Source: Blasia pusilla (lineage: Eukaryota > Marchantiophyta > Marchantiopsida > Blasiales). Taken from it: 64,000 bases of DNA. The translations under genes were made by a program, and so were the position numbers. The DNA is taken from contig CM114274.1 in assembly GCA_050084515.1 (NCBI GenBank), forward strand, positions 1,922,001-1,986,000, given 5' to 3'. Below the pieces are notes generated by a model, which worked only from the letters and a program-made list of their open reading frames with translations, searched no databases and was not told the origin of the DNA. This document shows positions 8,702 to 18,650 of this stretch, in pieces. How positions within the stretch are numbered: the first letter of the stretch is position 1; each line of letters starts with the position of its first letter.

Positions 8702-10774
8702 TCAAGTCATCTTCCTCTCCTGAATACATCGAGGACAAACCCACCTTCCAGTAGGAACAACATCCATACGTGGAGTCAAACACATCATGTGCCAACCCCT
8801 AGAACACCGATCACACACCAACATACGGGTTGCGTTACCAGCAGACCCACACAACATGCACCTCAAGCTAGCACGTATCATGGCTAAGCTTGGGTCAACA
8901 GTACTATCCACATTTGGAAGATGGCATGGCGCACAATTACGCACATGGTCCTTCCAAACAACTCCATCACGACCCTCCAACATGAGAACTCCAGAAGCTA
9001 ACACCTCGTGCACTCGTAAAATAGTGCGTCCTGCCGTCACATCCAATGTTGTCGGTGCAATCTGGTGCAAATAGACATAGTCCCCCACATGGAACCTACG
9101 AATCGATGGTCGATAACCTCCACCCCGAATGGTTGCATACCGCAACGTATCCCTGTGTTGAGCAATGGCAAGATTCTCAAAGGTCGTTGGCATAACTCTC
9201 CGAAGAGCTCGCCCACGAGAACACACTCTCATCCACATCTCTGGGTCATCAAGGTTCACCACCTCACTTGACTCCCGACGAATTGCTACTGGCAAGTCTG
9301 GATCTCGGCCATATAACAGAAAATAAGGTGAGAAGGAAGCCAAGGATGCTTGGCGACTAAACCTATACCCCATGGCTAACCATGGCAACTGAATATCTGA
9401 GTCTCCAAGATGCCCCTTCTGTAGGCCATACTTGTGCAATGCCCTCTTCACCGTGTGAACCACACGCTCAGCCAAACCATCCGCCTCTGGATGATCTCGA
9501 GACATGGTCCGATGATCAATCAACGCCTTGTCACACAAGACCTGAAACTCACCCTGAAACTCTGTACCTTGGTCGGTCAGCACTTCAGCTGGTGCACCAA
9601 AATGACTAAGCACTCTATCAAGAAACGCATATGCCGTTCCCTCACTTTCCTTGTCCGGTAATGCCACCAACTCAATCCACTTGGAGAAGTGCTCCACCAT
9701 CACCAAAACATATCGATGATGTCGTACAGTCAACGGTAATGGTCCCGCAAAGTCCACACTCCAATGGTAACCCAACCCCATAATAGGCAAGGGGTGTAAC
9801 TGTGGTGTAGGGGTATTGAATGATGCCCTCACCCGGTCACAAACCATACAACATGAAACCAAGTGCTGCACCTGAGTATACGTGTCACGCCACCAATACT
9901 GACCAAGGAGTAAGCTATATGTACGCTTTACCCCAAAATGTCCCAACTCCTCATGGGCATATCGCACAATGCGCTCTCTCTGAGCCAAATGTGGCACTAC
10001 TCGTACTCTACCATCCTCCCACACATGAAGAATATGTGTTCCCTCCAATCGATACCTCTTAGCACGTTGAAAAACATGGTCTCGCTCCTTGGCACTCACT
10101 ATGCCTGGCACCCTACTCGTCCGTAGTAACTCCAACACCAACGCATCATCATGAATATCACGGTGATCCGTACCACCATCTCCAACCTTAGGATCTGAAG
10201 GCTGGCCATCTACCCTCTGACTAGAGTAAGATATCATGTGGTCCTCCATACTAGAGTCCACCCCTAACCAACATAAAAAGGCGGATGCATGCCAACCTGG
10301 CACCATCTCCTCATCAACCTCGCCATGCCATCGAGCCCCTGTTGTATCCTCTTGGCTAGTACATGGGTTCCTACTCAATCCATCAACATCAAGGTTGGCA
10401 ACTCTAGGTCTATGTACCACTTGGAAGTCATACTCCTGTAAGGTAAGAGCCCACCGTGCAAGCTTCCCTGTAAGGTTGTCAGACTCCATCAACCACTTGA
10501 GCGGCTGGTGATCAGTAACAAGGGTAAACTGTGTGCCAAACAAGTAACACCTAAAGTGTGCCACAACCCACACTACTGCCAAGCACTCTCCCTCATATGA
10601 ACTATAGAGCGACTCCGCTGCATTATTCAAACGACTTTCATAGGCCACCATAAACTCCATGTGCTCATCATCATGTTGTGTCAACACCGCTCCAAGTCCC
10701 AACCTACTCCAATCAGTGTGTAACTGAAATGGGCGCCCTCTGATAGGTCTCCTCAAGATAGGCGCCGCCACCAA
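8702..10774 (-). CDS. RNase H - integrase - PHD finger (3' part of G2 pol)
   Basis: 690-codon open frame, the 3' part of the pol polyprotein; the first Met is probably not a true start, because only one TAG (near 10775) separates it from RT. Residues 1-140: RNase H (LHTDWS with Asp21, YEGECLAVVW, VTDHQPLKWL with Asp88). About 265-315: integrase zinc domain (His274, His279, Cys309, Cys312). About 335-480: catalytic core with Asp341 (SVDFAGP), Asp401 (LTDQGTEF) and Glu436 (ADGLAERVV), all present. About 560-620: C-terminal region ending KDHVRNCAPCHLPN. Residues 639-683: PHD finger. By family knowledge it degrades the RNA of the RNA-DNA hybrid and inserts the cDNA into the host chromosome. All catalytic residues are retained, which is unusual in this window. 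Confidence 0.9.
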   Translation of the reverse strand: MVAAPILRRPIRGRPFQLHTDWSRLGLGAVLTQHDDEHMEFMVAYESRLNNAAESLYSSYEGECLAVVWVVAHFRCYLFGTQFTLVTDHQPLKWLMESDNLTGKLARWALTLQEYDFQVVHRPRVANLDVDGLSRNPCTSQEDTTGARWHGEVDEEMVPGWHASAFLCWLGVDSSMEDHMISYSSQRVDGQPSDPKVGDGGTDHRDIHDDALVLELLRTSRVPGIVSAKERDHVFQRAKRYRLEGTHILHVWEDGRVRVVPHLAQRERIVRYAHEELGHFGVKRTYSLLLGQYWWRDTYTQVQHLVSCCMVCDRVRASFNTPTPQLHPLPIMGLGYHWSVDFAGPLPLTVRHHRYVLVMVEHFSKWIELVALPDKESEGTAYAFLDRVLSHFGAPAEVLTDQGTEFQGEFQVLCDKALIDHRTMSRDHPEADGLAERVVHTVKRALHKYGLQKGHLGDSDIQLPWLAMGYRFSRQASLASFSPYFLLYGRDPDLPVAIRRESSEVVNLDDPEMWMRVCSRGRALRRVMPTTFENLAIAQHRDTLRYATIRGGGYRPSIRRFHVGDYVYLHQIAPTTLDVTAGRTILRVHEVLASGVLMLEGRDGVVWKDHVRNCAPCHLPNVDSTVDPSLAMIRASLRCMLCGSAGNATRMLVCDRCSRGWHMMCLTPRMDVVPTGRWVCPRCIQERKMT
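8726..8860 (-). other. PHD finger at the integrase C-terminus
   Basis: Residues 639-683 of the preceding frame. Ligands in C4-H-C3 order: CMLC, then VCDRC, GWH, MMC, and WVCPRC at the end. The spacing and the DRCSRGWHMMCL core are those of histone-tail-reading PHD fingers, with the Trp before the ligand His and the Trp before the last Cys pair. In G1 elements II, IV and VI the same position holds a chromodomain. By analogy (inference) it may steer integration to chromatin carrying a particular histone H3 state. Zinc-finger alternatives such as RING are less likely given the His spacing and the WVCPRC end. Confidence 0.9.
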
Positions 10775-11756
10775 CTAGGCCTTAAGCTCCACAAAAGCTC
10801 TCTCCTGATCATCTCCCCAGTGCCACTCTTGATCTGATTTCAGCAATTGGTTCAAAGGCTTTGCCATAGCACTTAATCCCTTCACATACCTCCAATAGTA
10901 GTTTGCCAATCCCATGAATGCCCGAACTCTACTCACATCTACCCGACGCGGAATAAGTGCAATAGCCTCCAACTTTGCTTGCTGAACTCCCAAACCACCT
11001 GGATAGATCACATGACCCAAGTACTCAACATCCTCATGGAAGAACTTACACTTTCTTGGATGCAAACGTAGACCACGAGCTTTCAACCGCTCAAACACCA
11101 TCTGCAAATGTATCAGATGCTCCTCTACCGTGTTACTGAACACCAAGATATCATCAATGTAACACCAAACAAAATCCAACCCTGCTAGGATCATGTCCAT
11201 CACTCTCTGAAACTCGGCAGGTACATTCTTCAACCCGAATGGTAAGAATTTCCACTGGTACAAACAATCCTTGCCATGAGAGTTGACACCCCAAAATGTT
11301 GTCTTGGCCTTGTCACTCTCCCGAATCGGCAATTGATGGTTTCATGCCTGAAGATCCAAAGTACTGAAAATCTTTGCCTGTCCCACCACATCAAAGATCT
11401 CCTCAGGTGTAGGCATGGCATACCTATCGGCCTTGGTTTGCCGATTGAAAGGACAATAATCTCCACACATCCGTATATCCGTGTAGTTGCCATGCATATC
11501 CTTTTTAGCAGGCATGACAGTGGTTGATGCATACTCTCCATGCGAAAACTCCACTAATCCAGCCTCCAAGAGGTCCAACGTCCTACTCTGAATTAGGTCC
11601 CTCTCCATATCACTATATTGGTAGGGATGACGGAAGATTGGCGTATCACTAGCCAAATCAATCCGTATACCGGGTCCAACCAGAGAACCGAACTCCTTCA
11701 TGCTAAAGGCAAAACAACTCCTATAAGCACGTAGGAACTCTGTCAAGCGTCATTTC
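10775..11756 (-). pseudogene. G2 reverse transcriptase
   Basis: Reverse transcriptase upstream of RNase H in the same frame. 11746-11342 covers the N-terminal fingers (LLEAGLVEFSHGEYAST, RMCGDYCPFNRQT) up to FSTLDLQA. 11332-10775 continues with FLPFGLKNVPAEFQRVMD and the catalytic CYIDDILVFS, with YIDD at 11150-11161, then the thumb (VEYLGHVIYPGGLGV) and AFMGLANYYWRYV. In-frame stops lie near 11341 (TGA, at the usual Gly of the QAGYHQ motif), near 10776 (TAG) and near 11753 (TGA). No frameshift is needed to read it through to RNase H, so decay is mild. It copies element RNA into DNA. Confidence 0.9.
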
Positions 11757-12074
11757 TCACCTCCCGTAAGCTTGGGCCCAAGTAATGGCTCCCAAGTCTC
11801 CTCCACCAAAGACACTAGAGGGAGGGCGATGCCATTGGTCGCTCATAACCCCCTCACAAGATGGTACACCCTTAGCTACACCATCGGTGAGCAAATAACT
11901 CCTCCACGAGCATGAGCAACCAACTCCACATGCCCACCATTACATCCCATTTACTCCAAGGATGCAAAATACTACTCTCTGCCCCTGACCGATGCCTCTA
12001 CCGCCCCGGTAGCCATCGAGCTCATTACAAGGGGTGGAAGACCCCATGACATATAGTCCGAAGTCGATTTGCTC
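11757..12074 (-). other. G2 linker between methyltransferase and RT
   Basis: Part of the polyprotein region with no domain I recognise. The frame leaving the methyltransferase stays open to 11940. Further stops follow before RT begins. Confidence 0.5.
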
Positions 12075-13024
12075 GGCCATACCAAGACTCAAAATCCAAG
12101 TCAAACAATTCAGGTCCATGGCCTGACCCAACACATGACGTTGTGAAGCCTCAAAAATGGAAGCAACCGTTGTCACACCAGTAGCAAATCCCATCACAGG
12201 CTCTCTCTCATCAGCGTTAGGCTCCACCAACTGTCGCACATGAGAATCCCATACAAGCCTTCCCTGTATGCATGTGACAAGGGAAAACTCACAAATGTGG
12301 GTAGTCCCATCCTAGGCTGGCCTACACGGTTCACCACTGCCATGGGTGACCGATCAATAACCTTCACCACCTGAGAAAGTTGCCCAGTATCCAAGATACT
12401 ATCCACTGTGAGGCAAGGATCCCGCTGCACTGCATCATATGCTCGACGTAGAACCTCCGTAGGCAACAAGTTTGTCCACCACAAGCGTGGACAATGTGCA
12501 CGCTAGCCAATTCGCGCTGCATCCAACAACACTGCTGGTCCAATCCAAGACCTCACCTCATGAATACTCGCCATCATCCGGGTCCGAGTGTCACCCAACA
12601 ATGGAACATTCTCCAGAATGTAAGCTGGAGCACGTGCCTGATGAACCTGAAGATGTCGTAACACCCGTAACATCTCCCAAAACAATCGAGACCTAGGGTC
12701 GTGTAATCCCTCACCACGACCAAAGACGTATGACCACGACATGGCCATCCAACAATCACCAAATCCACAAGACCAACCCTCTGAAGGTCCTGCGCCCCCC
12801 AACAATGCAATGTGTGACGGCAAAGCACGCTGGTACCCACGAATAGCTGATGGCGGAAACAACTCATGATATATCCGCATCAACTGACCAATATGTCAGG
12901 ATGAGACTCTCTGGGCCGTCTCATCTCACTCCACATACACATACCTCCGCACAGGAATACCGGCCTGCAACACTACAGCCAAACCAGTGCTAATCCCACC
13001 AAAGAGATCTAACACACAAATGCC
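12075..13024 (-). pseudogene. Retrotransposon-borne DNA cytosine-5 methyltransferase domain
   Basis: About 315 codons between protease and RT. In element orientation: motif I ICVLDLFGGISTGLAVVL at about 13021-12965 (SAM-binding loop), followed by GIPVRRYVYVE; motif IV VDLVIVGWPCRGH with the catalytic Cys codon at 12739-12741; GLHDPRSRLFWEMLRVLRHL; motif VI YILENV, with ENV at 12605-12613; then RAHCPRLWWTNL (QxRxR-like region); and at 12239-12080 EPNADERE and GQAMDLNCLTWI (C-terminal motif). Motif order is I to X, not permuted as in plant DRM enzymes, and the wording is closest to DNMT3-type enzymes (inference). It would transfer methyl groups from SAM to cytosine in DNA. Defects: stops after YVYVE, before HIGQL and before RAHCP, and shifts near 12800 (G run), 12725 and 12250. 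Not functional in this copy. Confidence 0.9.
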
Positions 13025-13171
13025 CTCCGACGGGTACTACCATACAATGGGTGTAGTATCCAAAGGGGATAACCCAAGTGGACCAGAAGTAGGAGTCCTC
13101 CGTGGAGCCTCCTCTTCCTCGTGAGGTATAACAACCTCACACCAAGCCTCCTACACTAGGCGATCAGCCTC
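13025..13171 (-). other. G2 linker between protease and methyltransferase
   Basis: Short acidic linker (HEEEEAPRRTPTS) with several stops. It keeps the protease and methyltransferase within one apparent polyprotein. Confidence 0.5.
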
Positions 13172-13990
13172 CTACCGTAGTGCACCACCTGAACTCAAAA
13201 GTGGCACATCCAACGATGAGGATGCCACTGCTGCAAAAATAAGGACCTCCTCTACCTCCTCATGCACAGGAGAATCCATAGCATAAACATTACCCTCCAA
13301 AAAGTCTCCTGGCCAAGTGACTACTCCACTAAAACCAGCCACAGATGCTAACACTGTTGGGGAAGACCCTCCTGGTCGAGCCCCATAAATAAATCTCATA
13401 AGAATTTGGCTCATACGCCCATCCCCAGACTTCCAACCAAGTCTATAAGACGCTGTCTCAGTCCAGTAATCCATCTGAAAACCCATCGGGTACAATACTG
13501 CTCCTCCAACTAGTACATCATACGACTCGGCTGATGTGACTATCGCAGATACTCCCAACCGGGAGCTATCCGTCGCATGATCTGGTCTCAACTGTATAGA
13601 AAACTTCTCCCGTATCATGAATTGAGACGTATCATTGGCTCCTCCAAGTGATGTTTGAATCCGGAATGGGCAAGGCTCAAGCTCTGACCTCTAAATACCC
13701 AAACCAATACATGCCGCCTTTCCCAACATCAAAGGTTGGGCACGAGAGTCTAACAAGACTCTATCTGGTCTATACACCTGTCCTGTAGGACTCACCAATC
13801 GGAATATCCCACTCCGGTTGTCCAACATACATACACCAGGTGTAAGCCTCTCACGATCAATGGCTGGCCGGGCTGGTAATGCATCCATCTTTTGCCGCAA
13901 TCGCCGCCGCCAAGTAGCACGGTACTCAATGCTACACACGACATAGAGGGTCGCTCCACCGCATGACCTCATCCACCTCAACACGTAGCA
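13172..13990 (-). pseudogene. G2 protease (retropepsin-like)
   Basis: Two frames. 13984-13691 ends with DRVLLDSRAQPLMLGKAAC, where the active-site triad Asp-Ser-Gly reads Asp-Ser-Arg (13739-13750). 13618-13172 contains ESYDVLVGGAVLYPMGF followed by DYWTETASYRLGW, the pattern that follows the protease core in many gypsy elements. The catalytic Asp is present but the Gly-to-Arg change should be inactivating. It would cleave the Gag-Pol polyprotein. Confidence 0.75.
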
Positions 13991-15910
13991 AGAATAACCC
14001 CATGTTCACACAACGTGGCTGCTAGCTGAAATACAGGAGCTAAGTCAACTCCTAAAGCCATCAGCTCCATAGCCGAAAACAATGGGGATCCCAACACTGA
14101 AGTTGCCATCCACAATACTGCACTAGATGCTGCATCCGTGTCTACTACACGCGATGCAGATGCCTCAGTCCCCAGTGTCGCCTCAATAGGCTGCGTGAGG
14201 AACCATGGATGGAGTCCTAAGCACCTCGGACAACAAGAATGACTGGGAAGCCTAGCTCGCCTGCCCCCGACCTCACCCCTCTGTGGGTCCAACTCCACAG
14301 TAGCACCACGTGGCTCTGACGCTCGAGTGGCTCCTCTCGTTATTGCAGCTGATGCCTCAACCTGTGCTACACTCGCCATATAAGAGAGATCATCCCCTCC
14401 ATAAGAGGTGGAAGCCCCTGCTCCCGAACCTGATCTATCTTGGATACCACCATAGTAGCCAACTCTGCTCCAATGCTCAATCTGGCAGCCATAATCGACT
14501 TCTGTCGAGTGGTAGGGGTGGCCACCGTAGGCTCTCCAACCACTAGTCCACCTCTACCACCCCTACCACCTCGGCCTCTCGGAGCTACTCCACCACGGCC
14601 GCGGCCTGATCTCAACTCTGGATGAAGATCAAAGCAACGCTCTCGAGGATGACCTGGTCTCCCGCAATGATCACATTGAGTTGGGGCGACTGAGGCCCAT
14701 CCTCCAAAGTCCGTCTCCCATCCTCTTGGGGACACAACTTCCTAACATGATCACCTCCACGTGTCCAACATGACTGTCCTTGCTGCACGGCAGCAAATGA
14801 AGGCAATGATCTCTGTGCAAGTGTCCCTCTAGGACCTGACTGAGGTTGAGTGTACCCCCCACGACTCCCACTACTACTACCACCACCACTACTACGAGAC
14901 GGTGAGGTGGGCTGCTGAACACGGGAAGTAGTAGTTGTATCCCTACTGAATGCGGATGTCACCACTCTCTCCTTCACCATGTTAAGCTCAATCTTCTCAT
15001 AAAGAGCAAACACATGGGTCAATGTGGGTGAATCCTCACTCATAAGAGTAGCATCACGTATCCTATAGCGCAACTCTCTCTCCAAGATCCCATACCAAAA
15101 CTGGACTTCCTGAGCCTCTGTCACACCTTGGGTAACTGAAATCAAGCGTCGCATACGAGTGTATACCTCACGAAGACTCTCACCAGTCTTTCGCTCAAAT
15201 TCTTGAAGACTTCTCAACTTCTCTGTCTTCACTCCTTGATAGTTCTTCTTCAATCTCTTGAAGAACTCTGCAACGGGGCTAAATGATGGTGGGGCACTAG
15301 GACCTCCACTAGTACCCCCACTAGAACCCCCACTGGTACCTCCATGGGTACCTCCACTGGTACCCCCAATCCCGCTCGTACCCGTACCACTCAACGTCGG
15401 GCTGGCTGGCATAGTAGGAGCACTACTACCAATACCACCATGGGTGATAGACACATAGCGTGGAGACCAATATTGTCTCCACGCCTCAATCTTAGCAATA
15501 TGGTCCTTCCTAAACTCATGGTTATCATCCATGGGTGGTCCCTCCAAGTGCTGAAACAACCCCTTCCAAGCCAAGAAGGGTGTAAACAACATGGTGTTTC
15601 GCAACATCTGCATATCACACCACGTATCAAACTCCTGCATGAAGTCCTCCAACTCAATGGTGCCCACTGCACCCAAGTATCATCGTGGGCCCTTCATGGC
15701 CCCATATATCCCGTCCATGTCCCAAATCAATGGAGCTACAACACTCGATAACAAGGTAGAAGACTCGGTGTTTGGAACACCCTCGTCCTCCTCTTCATCA
15801 ACCGTCGGAAGTGGAAAAGGTAGCCGATACCTTAATCCACTCCGTGTGAAACCACCACTATCCGCACCACGGTCCCCAACCAGACCACCTGACAGCTCCG
15901 TGATGACCAA
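13991..15910 (-). pseudogene. G2 gag with zinc knuckles and RGG box
   Basis: Likely start at 15910 (MVITELSGG); one TGA near 15678 interrupts it. 15676-14612 is the capsid part, including a Gly/Ser/Thr-rich repeat (GGTHGGTSGGSSGGTSGG) and the conserved gag stretch LKKNYQGVKTEKLRSLQEF. Near its end a first knuckle reads CWTRGGDHVRKLC, with one Cys replaced by Arg. A shift in a CCCC run near 14730 leads to 14735-14367, with a second knuckle CDHCGRPGHPRERC (CX2CX4HX4C, 14634-14675) and directly after it an RGG-rich tract (14547-14612). 14379-13978 continues toward the protease without a domain I recognise. It forms the particle and binds element RNA. Confidence 0.8.
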
Positions 15911-17433
15911 CGTTGATGCCGCACCACCACCAAATTATCACCACTAAGTAACCAAGTGACGTCGATGTTGCTATACTATTCTAGCTCTACTAGCTATGGG
16001 TGTAGGCAACCTAACCTGTCATCAACACAAGAAGCCTCCCACGGTCTACTGGTCATCACTCCAGCCTCACTACCGCTAGCACACAGGAGTAACACTCCTC
16101 TGGAAATCAGCGTCAACCCTAACAATGGGCGCGCAAGCAAGAAGCAACGATGGAGGGGATCCAAACACAGGAAGTCCAACAACAACCCTCCAATCGCAAA
16201 TGGAAATCAAGGTAACACAATCCACCAAACGTGGCGCCCCCTGAATCCACGGAACCCACCTCACAATTCTAACGCAAAAGCTACTCCGCCGCGGGTTGAT
16301 GACGTGCTAGTCGAACTCGGAGCACCTGAAAATATCACCTCCATGGAGAGGCTACACCATACTAGGCGCTAGAGGTACATCAACCAAAAACCTGAGATGC
16401 ATAAAGCGCCTTACACATCTCTGAAGAGCCCCAAATGAGCTACACCAGTGTGTACACTGGCATAGTTAAGAACTCAGCATTTAAGCGTCCTCCAGGCATA
16501 ATAGCTCAAAGATGGGTGACCAGTTAGGCAACACTCAAATCACAAATCTTGCAAAAACTGCCTCACGCCCAAGCAAGCAATCTTGCTTGCTTGCTCCTTG
16601 CTCCTTACTCCGCCTCTCATGCCCACTCGCCCCTAACTACCACGAGTTGCCTCGAAGCCTCGGAACGCCGAGAAATGCTCGAGACATGCCCCTATCGCCA
16701 CGCTTTGCCATGCTTCGCTATGGAGAGAGGCCCAACCAAGGCGCCCCCAATGGGATAGGCGTCTCCAACAATGAACGAGTCACCAACCAACCAGCCCCTC
16801 CGATCCGCTGTCCACCATAGCCAGACCTTGAGCTAGTCCGCAAATTTTCAATCAGCAATTACTCCACAAATCCTCAACCAAAATTGGATCTGTTTTGACC
16901 AAAATTCTATTGACCACCATAGCTTTCTCTCCACAAAAAATCAGCTACAACCAAACTCTGTATTCTGAGCTAAAAATCATACAAACTTGCTGTCCATTCA
17001 CCTCCAGAATCGCAAATCCGACATCGCTTCCGCCCAGTTTCATGCAAGCAGAAATCCGCCACGCTCCACACGCTCGAGCAGATAGCTTCACATGAGATCA
17101 CAATACAAGTAGTAACAGGAACCTCTCACCCGATCTGGATGTACTTCAACAGAGCTTCCGCACTCCAAGCTCTCCACATCAGAAAACCGTCGAACACGAA
17201 CCAGAATCTTCAATCCTTGATAACTTCCAACTCCCTTGACGAAATCCGGCGATCTAAAGCGCGTTGGAAAGCTCTTAGCAAGGCGCTTCTTTCCCAACCA
17301 ACCACGCACCAGATTCACACCTCCAACATAGGCCACAAGCCACGAACATCCACGGCTGAGTACAGAATCAGCCCTAACCAGATCCTACTGATCCACAATC
17401 GAAGCTACAGTTGATCGACTCCAGTTCTTTGAG
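15911..17433 (-). other. G2 copy A leader
   Basis: About 1.5 kb upstream of gag with no coding similarity. I could not find a clear primer-binding site next to the LTR piece. The block near 16428 (CCCCAAATGAGC) weakly resembles one found in LTRs of the other G2 copies. Confidence 0.5.
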
Positions 17434-17637
17434 TGAAATCCGTGAAAGACCTACTCTCATAAAACATGTATAGAATCACATACAATTGAGCCAAACCCAC
17501 TCCACGATAGGAGAATCTAGGTCAAATCTTGGGGGAAACACCAAATCGCATCTCTACCTAGACATTGTGGCCCTACATAAGGTATGGCCTCTACTAGCAC
17601 ACTATACTCTACGACATAATCCATATGGTCATGTCAT
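17434..17637 (-). repeat. G2 copy A 5' LTR piece
   Basis: Matches 8071-8438 at both ends (TGAAATCCGTGAAAG at the left, GGTCATGTCA at the right) and lacks about 165 bp of the middle. It lacks the 106-bp X segment on either side. No target duplication with the left end is evident. Confidence 0.75.
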
Positions 17638-18429
17638 CTTTTATACGTGATATTGAGTAGTTGGAATATGGTTCTCATGCCTTCCACACATGCGTACATA
17701 TTATCTGGATATGAGAAGTAGTTTAATAGAACGCGGGTACTATGTTGTATATATGTGGATTTGAGTTTCAACTCACCTCTCGAGAAAGGGCAGGCAAATT
17801 TCCCAAGCTGTACACCAGATTGCGCTCTAATGTTTCTCGCTTTGCTCCAGAACAATGCCACTGCTCTAGAGAAGTTGGCCACCTGATTACCAACTCTTGA
17901 GTTGATAATCAAGATCTAGAGTGTTCAAAGATTGATCTTCATCAAAGGATGAAACCGAGCCACTGGCCACTTCTATGCAAAATCATGTAGACAAGATTCC
18001 TACTGTTGCAATCAGAGAAGTTTCAAGAGGTAGTGGGGATGGCACCAACATAGTGATGCAAGGGTTTTCAACCATGTTTTCACCAACCCTTGGCTGATCC
18101 AAAAAAATAGGAATGTTGAACTTCTAGAGAAGTTGGAAAGGTCCAACTCCACTTAGCATGAGTACTTTTGGGCTCCCAATTTCCCCTGCATCAGTTTCAG
18201 CTCACTCCCTATTGATGATTTTGTTGTTGCATGGCATCCCTTACCTTGTTCATCAGTGTGACGGATGCTAGTCACCCTCGGAACTCCAGTGGTTGTTAAA
18301 ACTCCAAAGTGTCACTAAAGCAATTTTCAAAATTATTCAAGTGTCTTTGCATTAAAATCTTTCAAGGAGGTTATGGGACACAAAGTGCATACCCTCATTC
18401 AAGTTGAACTTCATCAAATGCGCAATTTT
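17638..18429. other. Intergenic, nothing recognised
   Basis: No convincing gene or element end. A 92-codon minus-strand open frame (17912-17634) shows no family resemblance. Confidence 0.5.
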
Positions 18430-18650
18430 TATGTGCTTACTCCCCTCAAACGTCAATCTCTAATGTTTCATAAGCGTAAGTCGAGTAGGATACGCTCTCA
18501 TCGCCGATCAGCATCCAAACACACTCACGTTAGTCTGGTCAAGGTCAATCGGCCATTTTTCTTGCCTAGCGGTTCAGCCCCAAACTGAGACTCAAAAATA
18601 TGAGTTTCCGGTTTGAATCCAATAGAGAACTCCAAAATCTACTCTATTGG
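18430..18650 (-). repeat. Element III LTR, left part
   Basis: Resembles the left part of the element I LTR (5963 onward) with internal deletions, ending ...CTCTATTGG. It is interrupted by element II and resumes at 31321 with the duplicated ATTGG. Confidence 0.75.

Larger units (their letters stand above)
7965..17637 (-). mobile_element. G2 Ty3/gypsy element, copy A, with DNA methyltransferase and PHD finger
   Basis: About 9.7 kb on the minus strand. Order from the 5' end: LTR piece (17434-17637), leader (15911-17433), gag, protease, cytosine-5 methyltransferase, RT, RNase H, integrase, PHD finger, polypurine tract (8547-8560) and LTR (7965-8546). The RT-RNase H-integrase order places it in Ty3/gypsy. 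The integrase ends in a PHD finger where the G1 elements have a chromodomain. Coding decay is moderate: a handful of stops and small frameshifts. The long RNase H-integrase-PHD frame is still open over 690 codons. Confidence 0.9.

Noticed and set aside
12472-12696. Plus-strand open frame across the methyltransferase region
   Set aside because: It is an antisense shadow. The minus-strand frames carry the recognisable methyltransferase motifs.
14671-14922. Frame with a long Val run
   Set aside because: Shadow frame of a repetitive stretch in gag, not a real protein.
15258-15458. Pro/Leu/Val-rich plus-strand frame
   Set aside because: Antisense of the Gly/Ser/Thr repeat in G2 gag.
15956-16372. 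138-codon plus-strand open frame in the G2 leader
   Set aside because: No family resemblance, lies within the element leader, and composition looks like low-complexity untranslated sequence.
17634-17912. 92-codon minus-strand frame next to G2 copy A
   Set aside because: No resemblance to a known family; partly overlaps the LTR end.
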